Source of the DNA: Phytobacter diazotrophicus
GTDB taxonomy: Bacteria > Pseudomonadota > Gammaproteobacteria > Enterobacterales > Enterobacteriaceae
Assembly (NCBI GenBank): GCA_004346725.1
Contig: SMDE01000007.1
Coordinates: 186,001 to 250,000 of the forward strand
Length of the DNA stretch: 64,000 bases
Direction of reading: 5' to 3'
Shown here: one piece after another, positions 17,303 to 23,814 of the stretch
How positions within the stretch are numbered: position 1 is the stretch's first letter
Layout: each line of letters begins with the position of its first letter
Notes under the pieces: model-generated
Told to the model about the DNA's origin: nothing
Database searches by the model: none
What the model saw: only the letters and a program-made list of their open reading frames with translations
Program-made: the position numbers and the translations under genes

Positions 17303-17874
17303 CCACCTAATACCTCACCCTGCTGTTTCTGTGCTGCCGCTTCCCAGTCTTCTACGTTGTCGCATGACGGCACCAGCATAATGCTGTGGGTCGCAGTGAC
17401 CTTCTGTTCAACCTGCTCTTTAAAAGCCTGCACCTTGATGTGCTTGCCGAGCAGCTCTAAATTCTTAACCTTATCCGGCCATTTTATTTTTTTGAGGATA
17501 CCAACCATCTCACGGTCCTCTCCTTTCCCCTCATACATATCGGCTAAGTCGAACCCGCTGAGGTAACGGCGCCAAGATGCAGGCCACTGAGAAACCGGCT
17601 TAATGCTCATGTCATCAGTCATGATATCGAGCACATCCATCTGGTCGATTTCAACTAAGCGCCGGAGCACATAATCAGCATCAATACCTACATCTTCGTT
17701 GCGCTTCGCTTTGAGTTCGGCGATTCTGTTTTGGATGTCAAGTTTTGACAAGTTCTGCGCAGCTATGCGGTTTGCGGTCTTGATGCTGTACCCCGCCCGA
17801 ATAGCCGCCTGCGTGGCGTTTAAATCGATGAGGTACTCGCGACAGAACATTTCTTGTTTGTCGGTGAGTGCCAT
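17299..17874 (-). CDS. terminase small subunit
   Basis: This 191-residue protein is of the Terminase_2 family, with the N-terminal DNA-binding pattern LTDKQEMFCREYLIDLNATQ, AAIRAGYSIKTANRIAAQNL, LSKLDIQNRIAEL. It recognises the packaging site and recruits the large subunit, whose start overlaps its stop. It is the first packaging gene after the small-gene segment that follows lysis. Confidence 0.92.
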   Translation of the reverse strand: MALTDKQEMFCREYLIDLNATQAAIRAGYSIKTANRIAAQNLSKLDIQNRIAELKAKRNEDVGIDADYVLRRLVEIDQMDVLDIMTDDMSIKPVSQWPASWRRYLSGFDLADMYEGKGEDREMVGILKKIKWPDKVKNLELLGKHIKVQAFKEQVEQKVTATHSIMLVPSCDNVEDWEAAAQKQQGEVLGG

Positions 17875-17903
17875 GTTTCCCCTTCCATGATAAGGATGTT
17901 GTA

Positions 17904-18095
17904 ATGCCTAAGTTCACATCACAAGAAGTCGCCCTCGCCTATATGCAAGCAAATGGAGCTGGATTGAAAAAAGAAGAATTTCTTGTCCAATTGATAGAGA
18001 AGGAGCAAGAATTTTCCAAGCTTTTAGAGATAGATAACCTAAAAGAGCATCTTGCGAATGAGCAAACAGAGATTTTCGCGAAACTCGCCAGGTAA
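17904..18095 (+). CDS. small protein of unknown function, opposite strand to late operon
   Basis: This 63-residue protein begins MPKFTSQEVALAYMQANGAG at an ATG after AAGGATG. A longer frame from 17868 runs into the terminase gene and is rejected. It is helical and acidic. Because it is opposite to the late operon and has its own rightward terminator at 18116-18139, it is an independent unit, possibly expressed in the lysogen. No family recognised. Confidence 0.6.
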   Translation: MPKFTSQEVALAYMQANGAGLKKEEFLVQLIEKEQEFSKLLEIDNLKEHLANEQTEIFAKLAR

Positions 18096-18115
18096 CGGAG
18101 ATGATTTTGAATGAT

Positions 18116-18139
18116 GGCGGTTAGCTTGCCGCCTCTTTT
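18116..18139 (+). terminator. rightward intrinsic terminator
   Basis: GGCGG and CCGCC arms (18116-18120, 18129-18133) are followed by TCTTTT, 20 bases after the stop of the small plus-strand gene. Confidence 0.65.
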
Positions 18140-18155
18140 AATTGTTAAAGCCATT

Positions 18156-18177
18156 AAAAAAGGCCGCCTAAGCAGCC
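18156..18177 (-). terminator. leftward intrinsic terminator
   Basis: In leftward RNA GGCUGC pairs with GCGGCC (one G-U), loop UUAG, followed by six T. It follows the 57-residue gene at 18187-18360. Confidence 0.75.
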
Positions 18178-18186
18178 CCTTTTACT

Positions 18187-18360
18187 TTACATAAGCTTTA
18201 TTTTTACTTGATAACCCTCAAGGCCAGACATGGTCTCATTCGGTATAAACTCGATCTCAGAAACCTCTTTGCCTGTTTTCTTGCGCAGCTCAGCAATTTT
18301 TTTAGTAATAAGAGCAGAAATTTCTTCCTCAGCTTTACGCTCCAGTTCTTCGTGTTTCAT
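18187..18360 (-). CDS. small phage protein of unknown function
   Basis: I read this 57-residue gene directly: ATG at 18358-18360 after AAGGAGAT, stop TAA at 18187-18189. It begins MKHEELERKAEEEISALITK, a charged helix, followed by a short beta-like part (GLEGYQVKIKLM). It is followed by a terminator and lies between terminase and lysis genes. No family recognised. Confidence 0.65.
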   Translation of the reverse strand: MKHEELERKAEEEISALITKKIAELRKKTGKEVSEIEFIPNETMSGLEGYQVKIKLM

Positions 18361-18446
18361 GCACGATCTCCTTTTTCACATAACCTTTTATAAATCATAG
18401 GTTATCTTCCCAGAACGAGCTCAGGAATCATCATCCTGGATATTTC

Positions 18447-18674
18447 CTAAAGAAGCCTGTTAGCTGCACTAACTATCTCTTCTGACGAGAGTTCTCTGTC
18501 AGAAGCAACATAAATTTCAGTTTGATCGCCTGTAATCGAGTAACTCCCTACACGCATAATCTTGAGATGGATTTCTTCACCATTTGGATATTTCCGCAGG
18601 ATAGTTGTCACAGCTTTAATGGTTTCTACCATAACAACTGGCTGAGCATTGAAGAACACCAATACCTTTCTCAT
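18447..18674 (-). CDS. small phage protein of unknown function
   Basis: This 75-residue protein begins MRKVLVFFNAQPVVMVETIK at the ATG at 18672-18674 with an AAGG site. The pattern (alternating beta and helix, PNGEEIHLKIMRVGSYSITG, ASDRELSSEEIVSAANRLL) suggests a small alpha/beta domain. A frame extending to 18839 crosses a terminator hairpin at 18732-18760 and is rejected. Function unknown. Confidence 0.6.
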   Translation of the reverse strand: MRKVLVFFNAQPVVMVETIKAVTTILRKYPNGEEIHLKIMRVGSYSITGDQTEIYVASDRELSSEEIVSAANRLL

Positions 18675-18731
18675 TTTATACCTTGCTACAGGTCTACTGC
18701 ATGTAATTGAGCATCTGATAAATATCATCAG

Positions 18732-18760
18732 AAAAGGCCGCACAAACTCAGTGCGGCCTT
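18732..18760. terminator. symmetrical terminator hairpin
   Basis: A perfect 10-base stem (AAGGCCGCAC / GTGCGGCCTT, 18734-18743 and 18751-18760) with a seven-base loop. The T-tract is short on both strands (CCTTTTCTG leftward), so strength is uncertain. Confidence 0.6.
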
Positions 18761-18889
18761 GGTTAGTGTTAGCCGGGCAAGATGCATCCTGTATCCCTGG
18801 AGCCACCCAGAAGGAGACAGGAAATCTGGCCGGGTTCACAGGCTCTGCCCTTTGGTGTTGGCTTTCCTGACAGAACCATCATTGAGACT

Positions 18890-19030
18890 ATGGCATTAAT
18901 AGGAATTAGCAAATTTTATTTATCAAATCAATCGGCAAAATTTATCAACACCTTGATTTTATTCGTGTTTATCAATAAAATTAATAAAATCAATAATTTA
19001 TTGACTTTCAGTTTATCCTGGTAAAAGGAA
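18890..19030. other. AT-rich non-coding stretch
   Basis: This gene-free stretch is strikingly AT-rich (repeated AATAAAAT / TTTATCAA words) beside GC-balanced phage genes. I see no convincing gene. It could be a target for H-NS or IHF, or a mosaic junction, since it directly adjoins the decayed Rz copy at 19031-19119. Confidence 0.4.
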
Positions 19031-19119
19031 CTGCTCACATACATACGCTTGCAGACCTTACGATAATTGGTCATGGTTTTGATTCGCACTCTGAGGGTGA
19101 GATAATCCCGCAGCGGTGT
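19031..19119 (-). pseudogene. decayed partial copy of the Rz 3' end
   Basis: The plus-strand text from ACTGCTCACATACATACGCT to ATAATCCCGCAGCGGTGTC repeats, with about a quarter of bases changed and a two-base deletion, the 3' end of the intact Rz gene (about 19745-19836). In the leftward frame fragments of RDY-TLR-RI-T remain, but the deletion shifts the frame. It is a relic of an earlier lysis cassette left by recombination. Confidence 0.7.
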
Positions 19120-19166
19120 CTCTGGCTGTATCGACAGCCCTCTTCGAAGGAGTCACGCATTTCCAA

Positions 19167-19190
19167 TAAAAAAGGCCGCCTTAGCGACCT
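19167..19190 (-). terminator. leftward intrinsic terminator
   Basis: AGGTCGC pairs with GCGGCCT, loop UAAG, followed by T-run; it lies directly after the stop of the small gene 19196-19369. It is nearly the same hairpin as at 13015-13040. Confidence 0.75.
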
Positions 19191-19195
19191 GTGAT

Positions 19196-19369
19196 TTATT
19201 CTTGCTGGATCATTACTTCAACTTGCCATCTTTCTTCTACGACGTAATTCCATCGCTGACTGCTTCTTATCCAGTTCTTATATACAACGATCTCATCGTC
19301 TCCGTCTTTTATGATTTGAACGAGATGGCACTTCTGCTTTCGCAAGTGCCATGTCTTTGGCATATCCAT
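19196..19369 (-). CDS. small basic protein of unknown function
   Basis: This protein of about 57 residues begins MDMPKTWHLRKQKCHLVQII, with GAGG five bases before the ATG at 19367-19369; an upstream ATG at 19396 has no clear site. It is rich in Lys, Arg and Trp (YKNWIRSSQRWNYVVEERWQ) and is followed by a terminator. No family recognised. Confidence 0.5.
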   Translation of the reverse strand: MDMPKTWHLRKQKCHLVQIIKDGDDEIVVYKNWIRSSQRWNYVVEERWQVEVMIQQE

Positions 19370-19396
19370 AACAACCTCGACTAAGTTGCTCGTCAT

Positions 19397-19732
19397 ATTA
19401 TCAATGGCAGGCGCGACGGTTTCGCCGTTCGGGAACGACCCTAGCCATAAATGACATTATCACAGGCACTCTGGGAATGCCTGCTGTAACGATATGGATA
19501 CCAGAACCCCAGGATAAATCCGAATAGAATATCCTGATTAGTTTCTTCTCGCGCTTACGCTTGTTAAATATTGAGTTTCTACCAAAACTTAGTCCGACTC
19601 ATAAGGCAAGAGCGCCTCGCCAGGACTGTTCTCAAGGATGAGGTGTAACTCCTCTCATCAGTTCTGGCTGGCCCGCTTAAAGCCCATAAAAATGATCTGC
19701 ATGATTGAGCCCTACCACGATGGGGCTTTTTT
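19397..19732. other. gene-free region with rightward terminator; candidate sRNA
   Basis: No open frame with support lies in this stretch between a small gene and Rz. A good rightward terminator (19708-19734) closes it, yet no plus-strand gene ends there, so a non-coding RNA on the plus strand is possible. The packaging (cos/pac) site could also lie in this region upstream of terminase, but I see no diagnostic motif. Confidence 0.35.
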
Positions 19733-19734
19733 TT
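19708..19734 (+). terminator. rightward intrinsic terminator with eight-T run
   Basis: AGCCC (19708-19712) pairs with GGGCT (19723-19727) and is followed by eight T. On the minus strand there is no T-run, so it does not serve the lysis genes. Confidence 0.75.
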
Positions 19735-20185
19735 ATTTCAGACACTGCTCACGCACATACGCTTGCAGGCCCGTCAGTTGTTTGGTGATGGTTTCGATTC
19801 GCTCTCTGAGGGTGAAATAATCCCGTTCAGCGGCGTCAGTAAGTCGGGGGCCGGTTGCATCATCCACGCCGGGGGCGCTGGCCGTTCCGTTCTTTGGACA
19901 TGTTGCGTTGATGTGCAGCCCACACTTACCAGTGCTAACGCAACGCTGCAGGTCTTCAAGCTGCTTTTTAGCATCTGCCAGTTCTCCGGTGTATTTCGCA
20001 TCGAGCGTGGCGACATCACGCTGACGTACTGTCATATCGTTAATGGTTTCCTGACGCTGTTTAGCCAGCGACGTGGCATCGTCGGCCCGCTTTTTCTCAG
20101 TGCTAATTTGACCAAGCAGGATATAAATCAGCAGAAGCGACAGCAGTAACTCAGCACCGATTATCAACCAGGCTTTTGGCGTCAT
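19733..20185 (-). CDS. Rz: Rz-like inner-membrane spanin
   Basis: This is a 150-residue i-spanin: an N-terminal membrane anchor (AWLIIGAELLLSLLLIYILL, about residues 5-24), then a periplasmic coiled coil (residues 27-80) and a C-terminal helix (RDYFTLRERIETITKQLTGL). With Rz1 it fuses inner and outer membrane in the last lysis step. Rz1 is encoded inside it in another frame. The start overlaps the endolysin stop by four bases. Confidence 0.92.
   Translation of the reverse strand: MTPKAWLIIGAELLLSLLLIYILLGQISTEKKRADDATSLAKQRQETINDMTVRQRDVATLDAKYTGELADAKKQLEDLQRCVSTGKCGLHINATCPKNGTASAPGVDDATGPRLTDAAERDYFTLRERIETITKQLTGLQAYVREQCLK
19774..19974 (-). CDS. Rz1: Rz1-like outer-membrane lipoprotein spanin (nested in Rz)
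   Basis: This protein of about 66 residues lies in a different frame entirely within Rz. It has a lipoprotein signal (MLKSSLKTCSVALALVSVGC, lipobox SVGC) and the proline-rich mature part typical of Rz1 (RPAPPAWMMQPAPDLLTPL). The ATG at 19972-19974 has a GGAG site. A longer frame to 20019 adds 15 residues before the signal peptide and is less likely. Confidence 0.9.
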   Translation of the reverse strand: MLKSSLKTCSVALALVSVGCTSTQHVQRTERPAPPAWMMQPAPDLLTPLNGIISPSESESKPSPNN

Positions 20186-20718
20186 TTATCCAGCTCCCAG
20201 CACGTCAGTGCGCTTTCCTGATCCCGTCGATCAACCTGCCCGTAACAGCCGTTCGCCTGGCCTTTGGTCAACCGACAGTCGCGGCCCCCGTCTTTAATCC
20301 ACCAGAGAATTGCTTCACATGCCCCTTTACGGTCGCCAGCATTAATGCGCTGGTAGAACGTCGAGGGGAAACACTTAGAGGGACCAATGTTGTACGGGCA
20401 GAACGAGGCAATACCCACTTTTTGGGGCTCGGTCAGCGGCACTTTGATATTTCTGTCTACCCATGCAAGCGCCTTATCACGCTCGATGGCGTTTACCTTC
20501 TTGCACTGTGCTTCCGTTGCACGCTGGCCTTTAACAACTGGCTTGCCGTCAATAACCGTTACGCCGTGACACAGTGACCAGACGCCACCAGGATCGACAA
20601 CGGCCACCAGCGCGTTACCTTCTTTTTCGCTGATGAACTGATCAAACAGTACCGGCGCTGATGCACCTGCAGCGATGAGTGCAAGCATTGCTGCACTAAG
20701 CTTTGCTTTTTGCCCCAT
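20182..20718 (-). CDS. SAR endolysin (lysozyme, GH24; phage 21 R-like)
   Basis: This muramidase of about 178 residues has an N-terminal signal-anchor-release segment rich in Ala/Gly (LSAAMLALIAAGASAPVLF) and the T4-type/P21-type active site: catalytic Glu in FISEKEGN (E-8aa-D/C-T type spacing), then DPGGVWSLCHGVT. Cys residues around the SAR and active site allow disulfide control in this family. It would be exported inactive and activated when the holin depolarises the membrane. A GTG one codon earlier (20719-20721) is possible, but ATG is preferred. Confidence 0.92.
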   Translation of the reverse strand: MGQKAKLSAAMLALIAAGASAPVLFDQFISEKEGNALVAVVDPGGVWSLCHGVTVIDGKPVVKGQRATEAQCKKVNAIERDKALAWVDRNIKVPLTEPQKVGIASFCPYNIGPSKCFPSTFYQRINAGDRKGACEAILWWIKDGGRDCRLTKGQANGCYGQVDRRDQESALTCWELDK

Positions 20719-20933
20719 CACTCACCCCTGGCGGCTTTGCGCCGATCCTCTTTAATTTTGAAATACAGGCTTGTCAGATACGTCAGCAAGCCAAAAAAAA
20801 GACTGCCAATTACACCAATCGCAGCCCACTGCTCAGGGGTGTAACCATCAAGAAGTTGTTTAAACCAGTAGGCGGCACTTCCGCCGGAAGCACCGTACGA
20901 AATGCCGGTTGTCAGTTTGTCCATTCGTAGCAT
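20718..20933 (-). CDS. pinholin/antiholin, phage 21 S-like, dual start
   Basis: This 71-residue class II holin is very like S of phage 21: [40 protein letters not shown] and the C-terminus [13 protein letters not shown]. Two starts, at 20931-20933 and 20922-20924, give 71- and 68-residue forms. In phage 21 the long form (MKSMDK) is the antiholin because of its extra positive charge; here LR replaces KS, with Arg giving the same charge. It pairs with a SAR endolysin, as expected for a pinholin. A GGAGGTGGAGC ribosome site precedes the first ATG. Confidence 0.95.
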   Translation of the reverse strand: MLRMDKLTTGISYGASGGSAAYWFKQLLDGYTPEQWAAIGVIGSLFFGLLTYLTSLYFKIKEDRRKAARGE

Positions 20934-21158
20934 GCTCCACCTCCGCGTTTGGGAAGTGCCGTGTGTTTGATGGGATTTTCAGGTTAATTATGTCTGGCTG
21001 GAAGGTAGCGAACACAAATGATAATGGATGCAATGAAATCCGATTCACTACGTATAAATCTTATTGTGTCCATATGAGGCTGGAATCCAACTCATTAATT
21101 ACACTAAAGTTTATGGACAAAACGCCGATAATCACCCGTAATGTTACTGGAGGTAGTC

Positions 21159-21422
21159 ATGGCGGATGTGATTTTTGTTTTCCCTAAAGGCGTGATTCAA
21201 AGAAAAGAGTATCTTTTAAAAAGCCTTAAGGTGGATTACGAAATCTGGACTGATACACAAGATACGGACACTGTAGCTCTTAATTGCGCTGGTTGTTGGG
21301 ATGAGAGCGATTTTGAAGAACTTACCAGCGCGCTAAGGCTGGTAATCAGCCAAAGTGAAAATTTAGTAACGGATTCAGATAAAGAAGGCACTTACATTTT
21401 TACCCGAAAGCAGAATCTTTGA
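21159..21422 (+). CDS. small acidic protein of unknown function, opposite to late leader
   Basis: This 87-residue protein begins MADVIFVFPKGVIQRKEYLL after a GGAGG site; a longer frame from 21141 includes that site and is rejected. It is acidic (ESDFEELTSALRLVISQSEN) with an alpha/beta pattern. It lies on the plus strand upstream of the leftward lysis genes, across the late transcript, so late RNA is antisense to it. No family recognised. Confidence 0.6.
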   Translation: MADVIFVFPKGVIQRKEYLLKSLKVDYEIWTDTQDTDTVALNCAGCWDESDFEELTSALRLVISQSENLVTDSDKEGTYIFTRKQNL

Positions 21423-21452
21423 AAAAAAAGCCTGCACGGAGAAGTACAGGCT
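21422..21452 (-). terminator. leftward terminator of structured copy A
   Basis: AGCCTG / CAGGCT arms extended by partly paired bases, then eight T in leftward RNA. It is the last terminator before the lysis cassette. Confidence 0.8.
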
Positions 21453-21482
21453 CAAGCGACTTTTCGCACAACTTATTTTTAT

Positions 21483-21605
21483 ATGTGGTGCCGGGTGCCT
21501 CCCGGTGAAACGTCAACTGGTCACAACGTTTCGCATGTGTATGCATATATAAACTCACCAGTAATGCCCCGCCGCACAGGGGGATTCACCACGCACGTAA
21601 TGTAA
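21483..21605 (-). repeat. structured repeat element, copy A (candidate ncRNA)
   Basis: About 123 bases are closely repeated at 22266-22387. On the minus strand the element contains three hairpins: GGGG/CCCC around the GCGGC block, GAAACGT/ACGTTTC, and CCGGG AGGCA CCCGG. It is followed after about 30 bases by a strong terminator (21422-21452), so it looks like the body of a leftward RNA of about 180 bases. A leftward start near a TATATA box is possible. I do not recognise the family with certainty. Confidence 0.6.
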
Positions 21606-21956
21606 ATAATCCCTTCTCGTCACGTCAACCTTTGGTCTCACATTCTCGATGGGGACAACTAATCCTGCATATAAATCCCCGGTTCACTCTGGTAAAGCCC
21701 GTAGCTCACACCAGTTGTGATTTTGTTCATTCGATACATACCCCACCTTCGCTTTGGTAAGTGCTGTGCGATGTGAGAAAGGGAAGATCAGACCCTCGGA
21801 CTGCGATTCACACGAAACAATGAAGGTCGATTGTTCGGGACATGAAAATGAGCAAAAACTACTCAGTAGTATGAGGAATTAGTCGTTAAGTCGTATTGAT
21901 TCTTTCAATTATTAAGAGATACTTCATGCTAAATTTTTTCTTCTGTCGGATAATTA
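21606..21956. other. gene-free stretch between the structured copies
   Basis: No supported gene was found here. It holds the 5' side of copy A and the leader of the plus-strand gene at 21957. An AT-rich part (about 21880-21950) may contain that gene's promoter, but no clear -35/-10 pair stands out. Confidence 0.35.
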
Positions 21957-22154
21957 ATGGAAAATGAAGACAGCATCATCGGCAGAGCTTTCTTTGAGAT
22001 CCTTCAATCAGGCTCAACATTACCAATCAGCAGAAGTATGCTAATTGAACATCTTACTCAAAAGTACAATCTCATTTATAAAACCAGCGATTCAGTCGAA
22101 GAAATTCGACTCTATGAAGCAGCACTGGAAAAAGTGATAAAGAAATTTCGCTAA
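21957..22154 (+). CDS. small YcgZ/YmgB/AriR-like protein
   Basis: This 65-residue acidic helical protein begins MENEDSIIGRAFFEILQSGS. The spacing of IG...EIL.SG....SR..LI..L and E...YE.AL..VI resembles the YcgZ/YmgB(AriR) connector family, whose members act on biofilm and acid/Rcs responses in E. coli. The ribosome site is weak (CGGATAATTA). It is on the plus strand across the late leader and AT-rich, like an acquired lysogenic gene. Assignment is by pattern only. Confidence 0.45.
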   Translation: MENEDSIIGRAFFEILQSGSTLPISRSMLIEHLTQKYNLIYKTSDSVEEIRLYEAALEKVIKKFR

Positions 22155-22209
22155 AGCTTTTTCATCCAGAGTGCTGCGGTGCGGTTTCTGCACATCCTTC
22201 CGAATAGAA

Positions 22210-22238
22210 TAAAAAAAGCCTGCTCGGACGAACAGGCT
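22210..22238 (-). terminator. leftward terminator of structured copy B
   Basis: AGCCTG(TTCG)...CAGGCT stem followed by seven T in leftward RNA. It matches in sequence and position the terminator of copy A. Confidence 0.8.
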
Positions 22239-22265
22239 ACAAAATATCAGGAAAAGACTTCTATC

Positions 22266-22387
22266 ATGTGGTGCCGGGTGCCTCCCGGTGAAACGCTGAC
22301 TGGCTGCAACGTTCCGCATGCATATAAACTCAAAGACTACCAGTAATGCCCCACCGCAAAAGGGGATTCACCACTCATACAATGTAA
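22266..22387 (-). repeat. structured repeat element, copy B (candidate ncRNA)
   Basis: Second copy of the element at 21483-21605, with the CCGGG/CCCGG hairpin, the TATAAACTC segment and the CCCC...GGGG block conserved, and a five-base insertion (AAGAC) in the middle. It also ends in a strong leftward terminator (22210-22238). It lies between pR' and the lysis genes. Confidence 0.6.
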
Positions 22388-22507
22388 CTTTTCATTAATA
22401 TAGCGTCAACAATTGGGCTTAGGCCGCTGGAGAAATCACAACCAAACCAGTAGAAGGAATGGTCCGGCGAACAAAGATAGCGGCCCAGGCGCAAGTGCAT
22501 TAATACG

Positions 22508-22532
22508 AAAAAGCCCCGCGATATGCGAGGCT
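22508..22532 (-). terminator. tR'-like terminator downstream of the late promoter
   Basis: AGCCTCGC and GCGGGGCT arms with a five-base loop, then T-run in leftward RNA. It lies about 40 bases after the predicted late start, as tR' does in lambdoid phages, and would stop late RNA without Q. Confidence 0.85.
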
Positions 22533-22579
22533 CTGAATTTGTTGCTTACGAACAGGTAGAAAATCCCATCGTTAGAAGA

Positions 22580-22608
22580 ATCCTAACCACTTATTTTGAA
22601 TATTGCAA
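22580..22608 (-). promoter_or_regulatory. late promoter pR' with sigma-dependent pause element
   Basis: Leftward TTGCAA (22603-22608), exactly 17 bases, TAGGAT (22580-22585), six bases, then AACGATGGG from the predicted +1 (22573). In lambda pR' the same AACGATGGG follows the -10 box by six bases; AACGAT is the -10-like element that holds sigma70 at the pause where Q engages. Location just beyond the Q gene and before a terminator confirms the call. Confidence 0.9.
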
Positions 22609-22640
22609 GCATCGTGTCGGTAAAATTCGCAAAAATGGCG

Positions 22641-23399
22641 CTAACGTGTAACCTTCCGTAATTGTGCCTCAGCGTATGCTTCTTCCTGCCAGCATTTCAT
22701 TACCAGCTTATCTATCACCTCTGCATATCCGCTGTACCATTGATACTGCGTAAGGTCAGGAACTATCTTTTCCACAATGACACGCGCCAGGCTGGTAGGC
22801 ACACGGCTGAACCGGTTTCCATTGCAGCGACCGCAAACCTTCATGACCGGGACACCGATCAGCTTTGTGCGCTTCTCATCGAGGACAGTCCCCTTCCCTT
22901 TGCATCCGCGACAGGCGGTACTGATAACGCCCTTTCCATCACATTGCGTACAGATGTCCTCAACCTGTTCATTTTTAATTTTTGGCCCGACGCCCTTAAC
23001 TCCCGGATGCTTAACAACATCCTTTTTGGTGCGGAGGATCCCCTTTCCATCACAGTGAGGACAGATTGATTTACTCGCCGCAGACCGGGAATAGTCGGCA
23101 TATGCCAATTGCACCAGAACAGCCAATATTTCGGTGCGTGCTTTATCGCTGAGTTTCATCAGTACGGGATTTCTAAGAGATTGCGCGTAACGCATCAATC
23201 CCTCTATAGCTATCTGTGGATCGCTAATTCCAACCTTAGCCAGGAACAACGAGAAACCCAGGGGGGCTTTTGACTGCACCATTCCCTGAGCGGCCATGAC
23301 ATCGGTTATTGATAGAGCATCATTGCTTGTCGCCGGAGTTTCATCATTGAGCTTCGGTGATTTTGGCGAATAGAATTTCGGCAAGGATTCGAGGTTCAT
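22641..23399 (-). CDS. late antitermination protein Q
   Basis: This protein of about 252 residues begins MNLESLPKFYSPKSPKLNDE and belongs to the phage antitermination (Q, PF03589-like) family. It has a zinc-binding core of four CxxCxGxG-type repeats (CPHCDGKG, CTQCDGKG, CRGCKGKG, CGRCNGNR). It modifies RNA polymerase paused at pR' so that it ignores terminators and transcribes the late operon. I chose the ATG at 23397-23399, which has a GGAG site and overlaps the preceding small gene's stop; a GTG at 23408 is less likely. Confidence 0.9.
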   Translation of the reverse strand: MNLESLPKFYSPKSPKLNDETPATSNDALSITDVMAAQGMVQSKAPLGFSLFLAKVGISDPQIAIEGLMRYAQSLRNPVLMKLSDKARTEILAVLVQLAYADYSRSAASKSICPHCDGKGILRTKKDVVKHPGVKGVGPKIKNEQVEDICTQCDGKGVISTACRGCKGKGTVLDEKRTKLIGVPVMKVCGRCNGNRFSRVPTSLARVIVEKIVPDLTQYQWYSGYAEVIDKLVMKCWQEEAYAEAQLRKVTR

Positions 23400-23527
23400 G
23401 CTGCACACTCCGTCTGTTGTTTTTGCTGTGTGGTCTGTTTAACTGGCTTGCTGTGGCACTTTATGGCGGGCAGTTTTGCCCGCGCTACGCTTTCAAACTG
23501 GTACCGTATGTAATGGTCGATGTTCAC
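23396..23527 (-). CDS. small phage protein upstream of Q
   Basis: I read this 43-residue gene directly: GTG start at 23525-23527 overlapping the previous TGA, AAGGTG ribosome site, and TGA overlapping the Q start (ATGA). It begins MNIDHYIRYQFESVARAKLP and ends in a Gln/Thr-rich basic tail (TTQQKQQTECAA). Tight coupling on both sides supports translation. Function unknown. Confidence 0.65.
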   Translation of the reverse strand: MNIDHYIRYQFESVARAKLPAIKCHSKPVKQTTQQKQQTECAA

Positions 23528-23814
23528 GCTTTCACCTTACCCTCTTTCAGCCAGATAACCTGCGTGCGGGCCATCCCCTCCAGTGCGCAGACATGCGCAT
23601 ATTCGGCATCGACCAGCCGGGTGCGGCGATCGATTTCGTCGTGGCAGGCTGAGCATGCGATAGTTGCAATGAGGTCGGGTGGTTTGATTCCTGTGCCGCA
23701 TAAGCCGGCGAGTCGTATATGCGCCAGAACGCTGGTTTCATCGTTGCCGTTACAAACACCTGATATACGCACCTGACATTCACGTCCGCGAGCTGCTTTG
23801 CATAAGTCAGTCAT
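23524..23814 (-). CDS. DUF1364 nuclease-like protein
   Basis: This 96-residue protein begins MTDLCKAARGRECQVRISGV and has the DUF1364 pattern of metal-ligand Cys and His residues: ECQVRISGVC, then HIRLAGLCG and IACSACHDEIDRR, an HNH-like arrangement. The family is common in the nin region of lambdoid phages and is presumed to act on recombination intermediates, without proof. It overlaps NinB by one base. Confidence 0.8.
   Translation of the reverse strand: MTDLCKAARGRECQVRISGVCNGNDETSVLAHIRLAGLCGTGIKPPDLIATIACSACHDEIDRRTRLVDAEYAHVCALEGMARTQVIWLKEGKVKA

Noticed and set aside
18782-19024. 80-codon plus-strand frame across the AT-rich stretch
   Set aside because: It has no ribosome site, and its Ile/Asn/Lys-rich end only reflects AT-rich DNA.
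22092-22319. 75-codon minus-strand frame over structured copy B (MRNVAASQRFTGRHPAPH...)
   Set aside because: It reads through hairpins and the terminator; copy A is not open in the equivalent frame in the same way, so coding is unlikely and RNA structure explains the conservation better.
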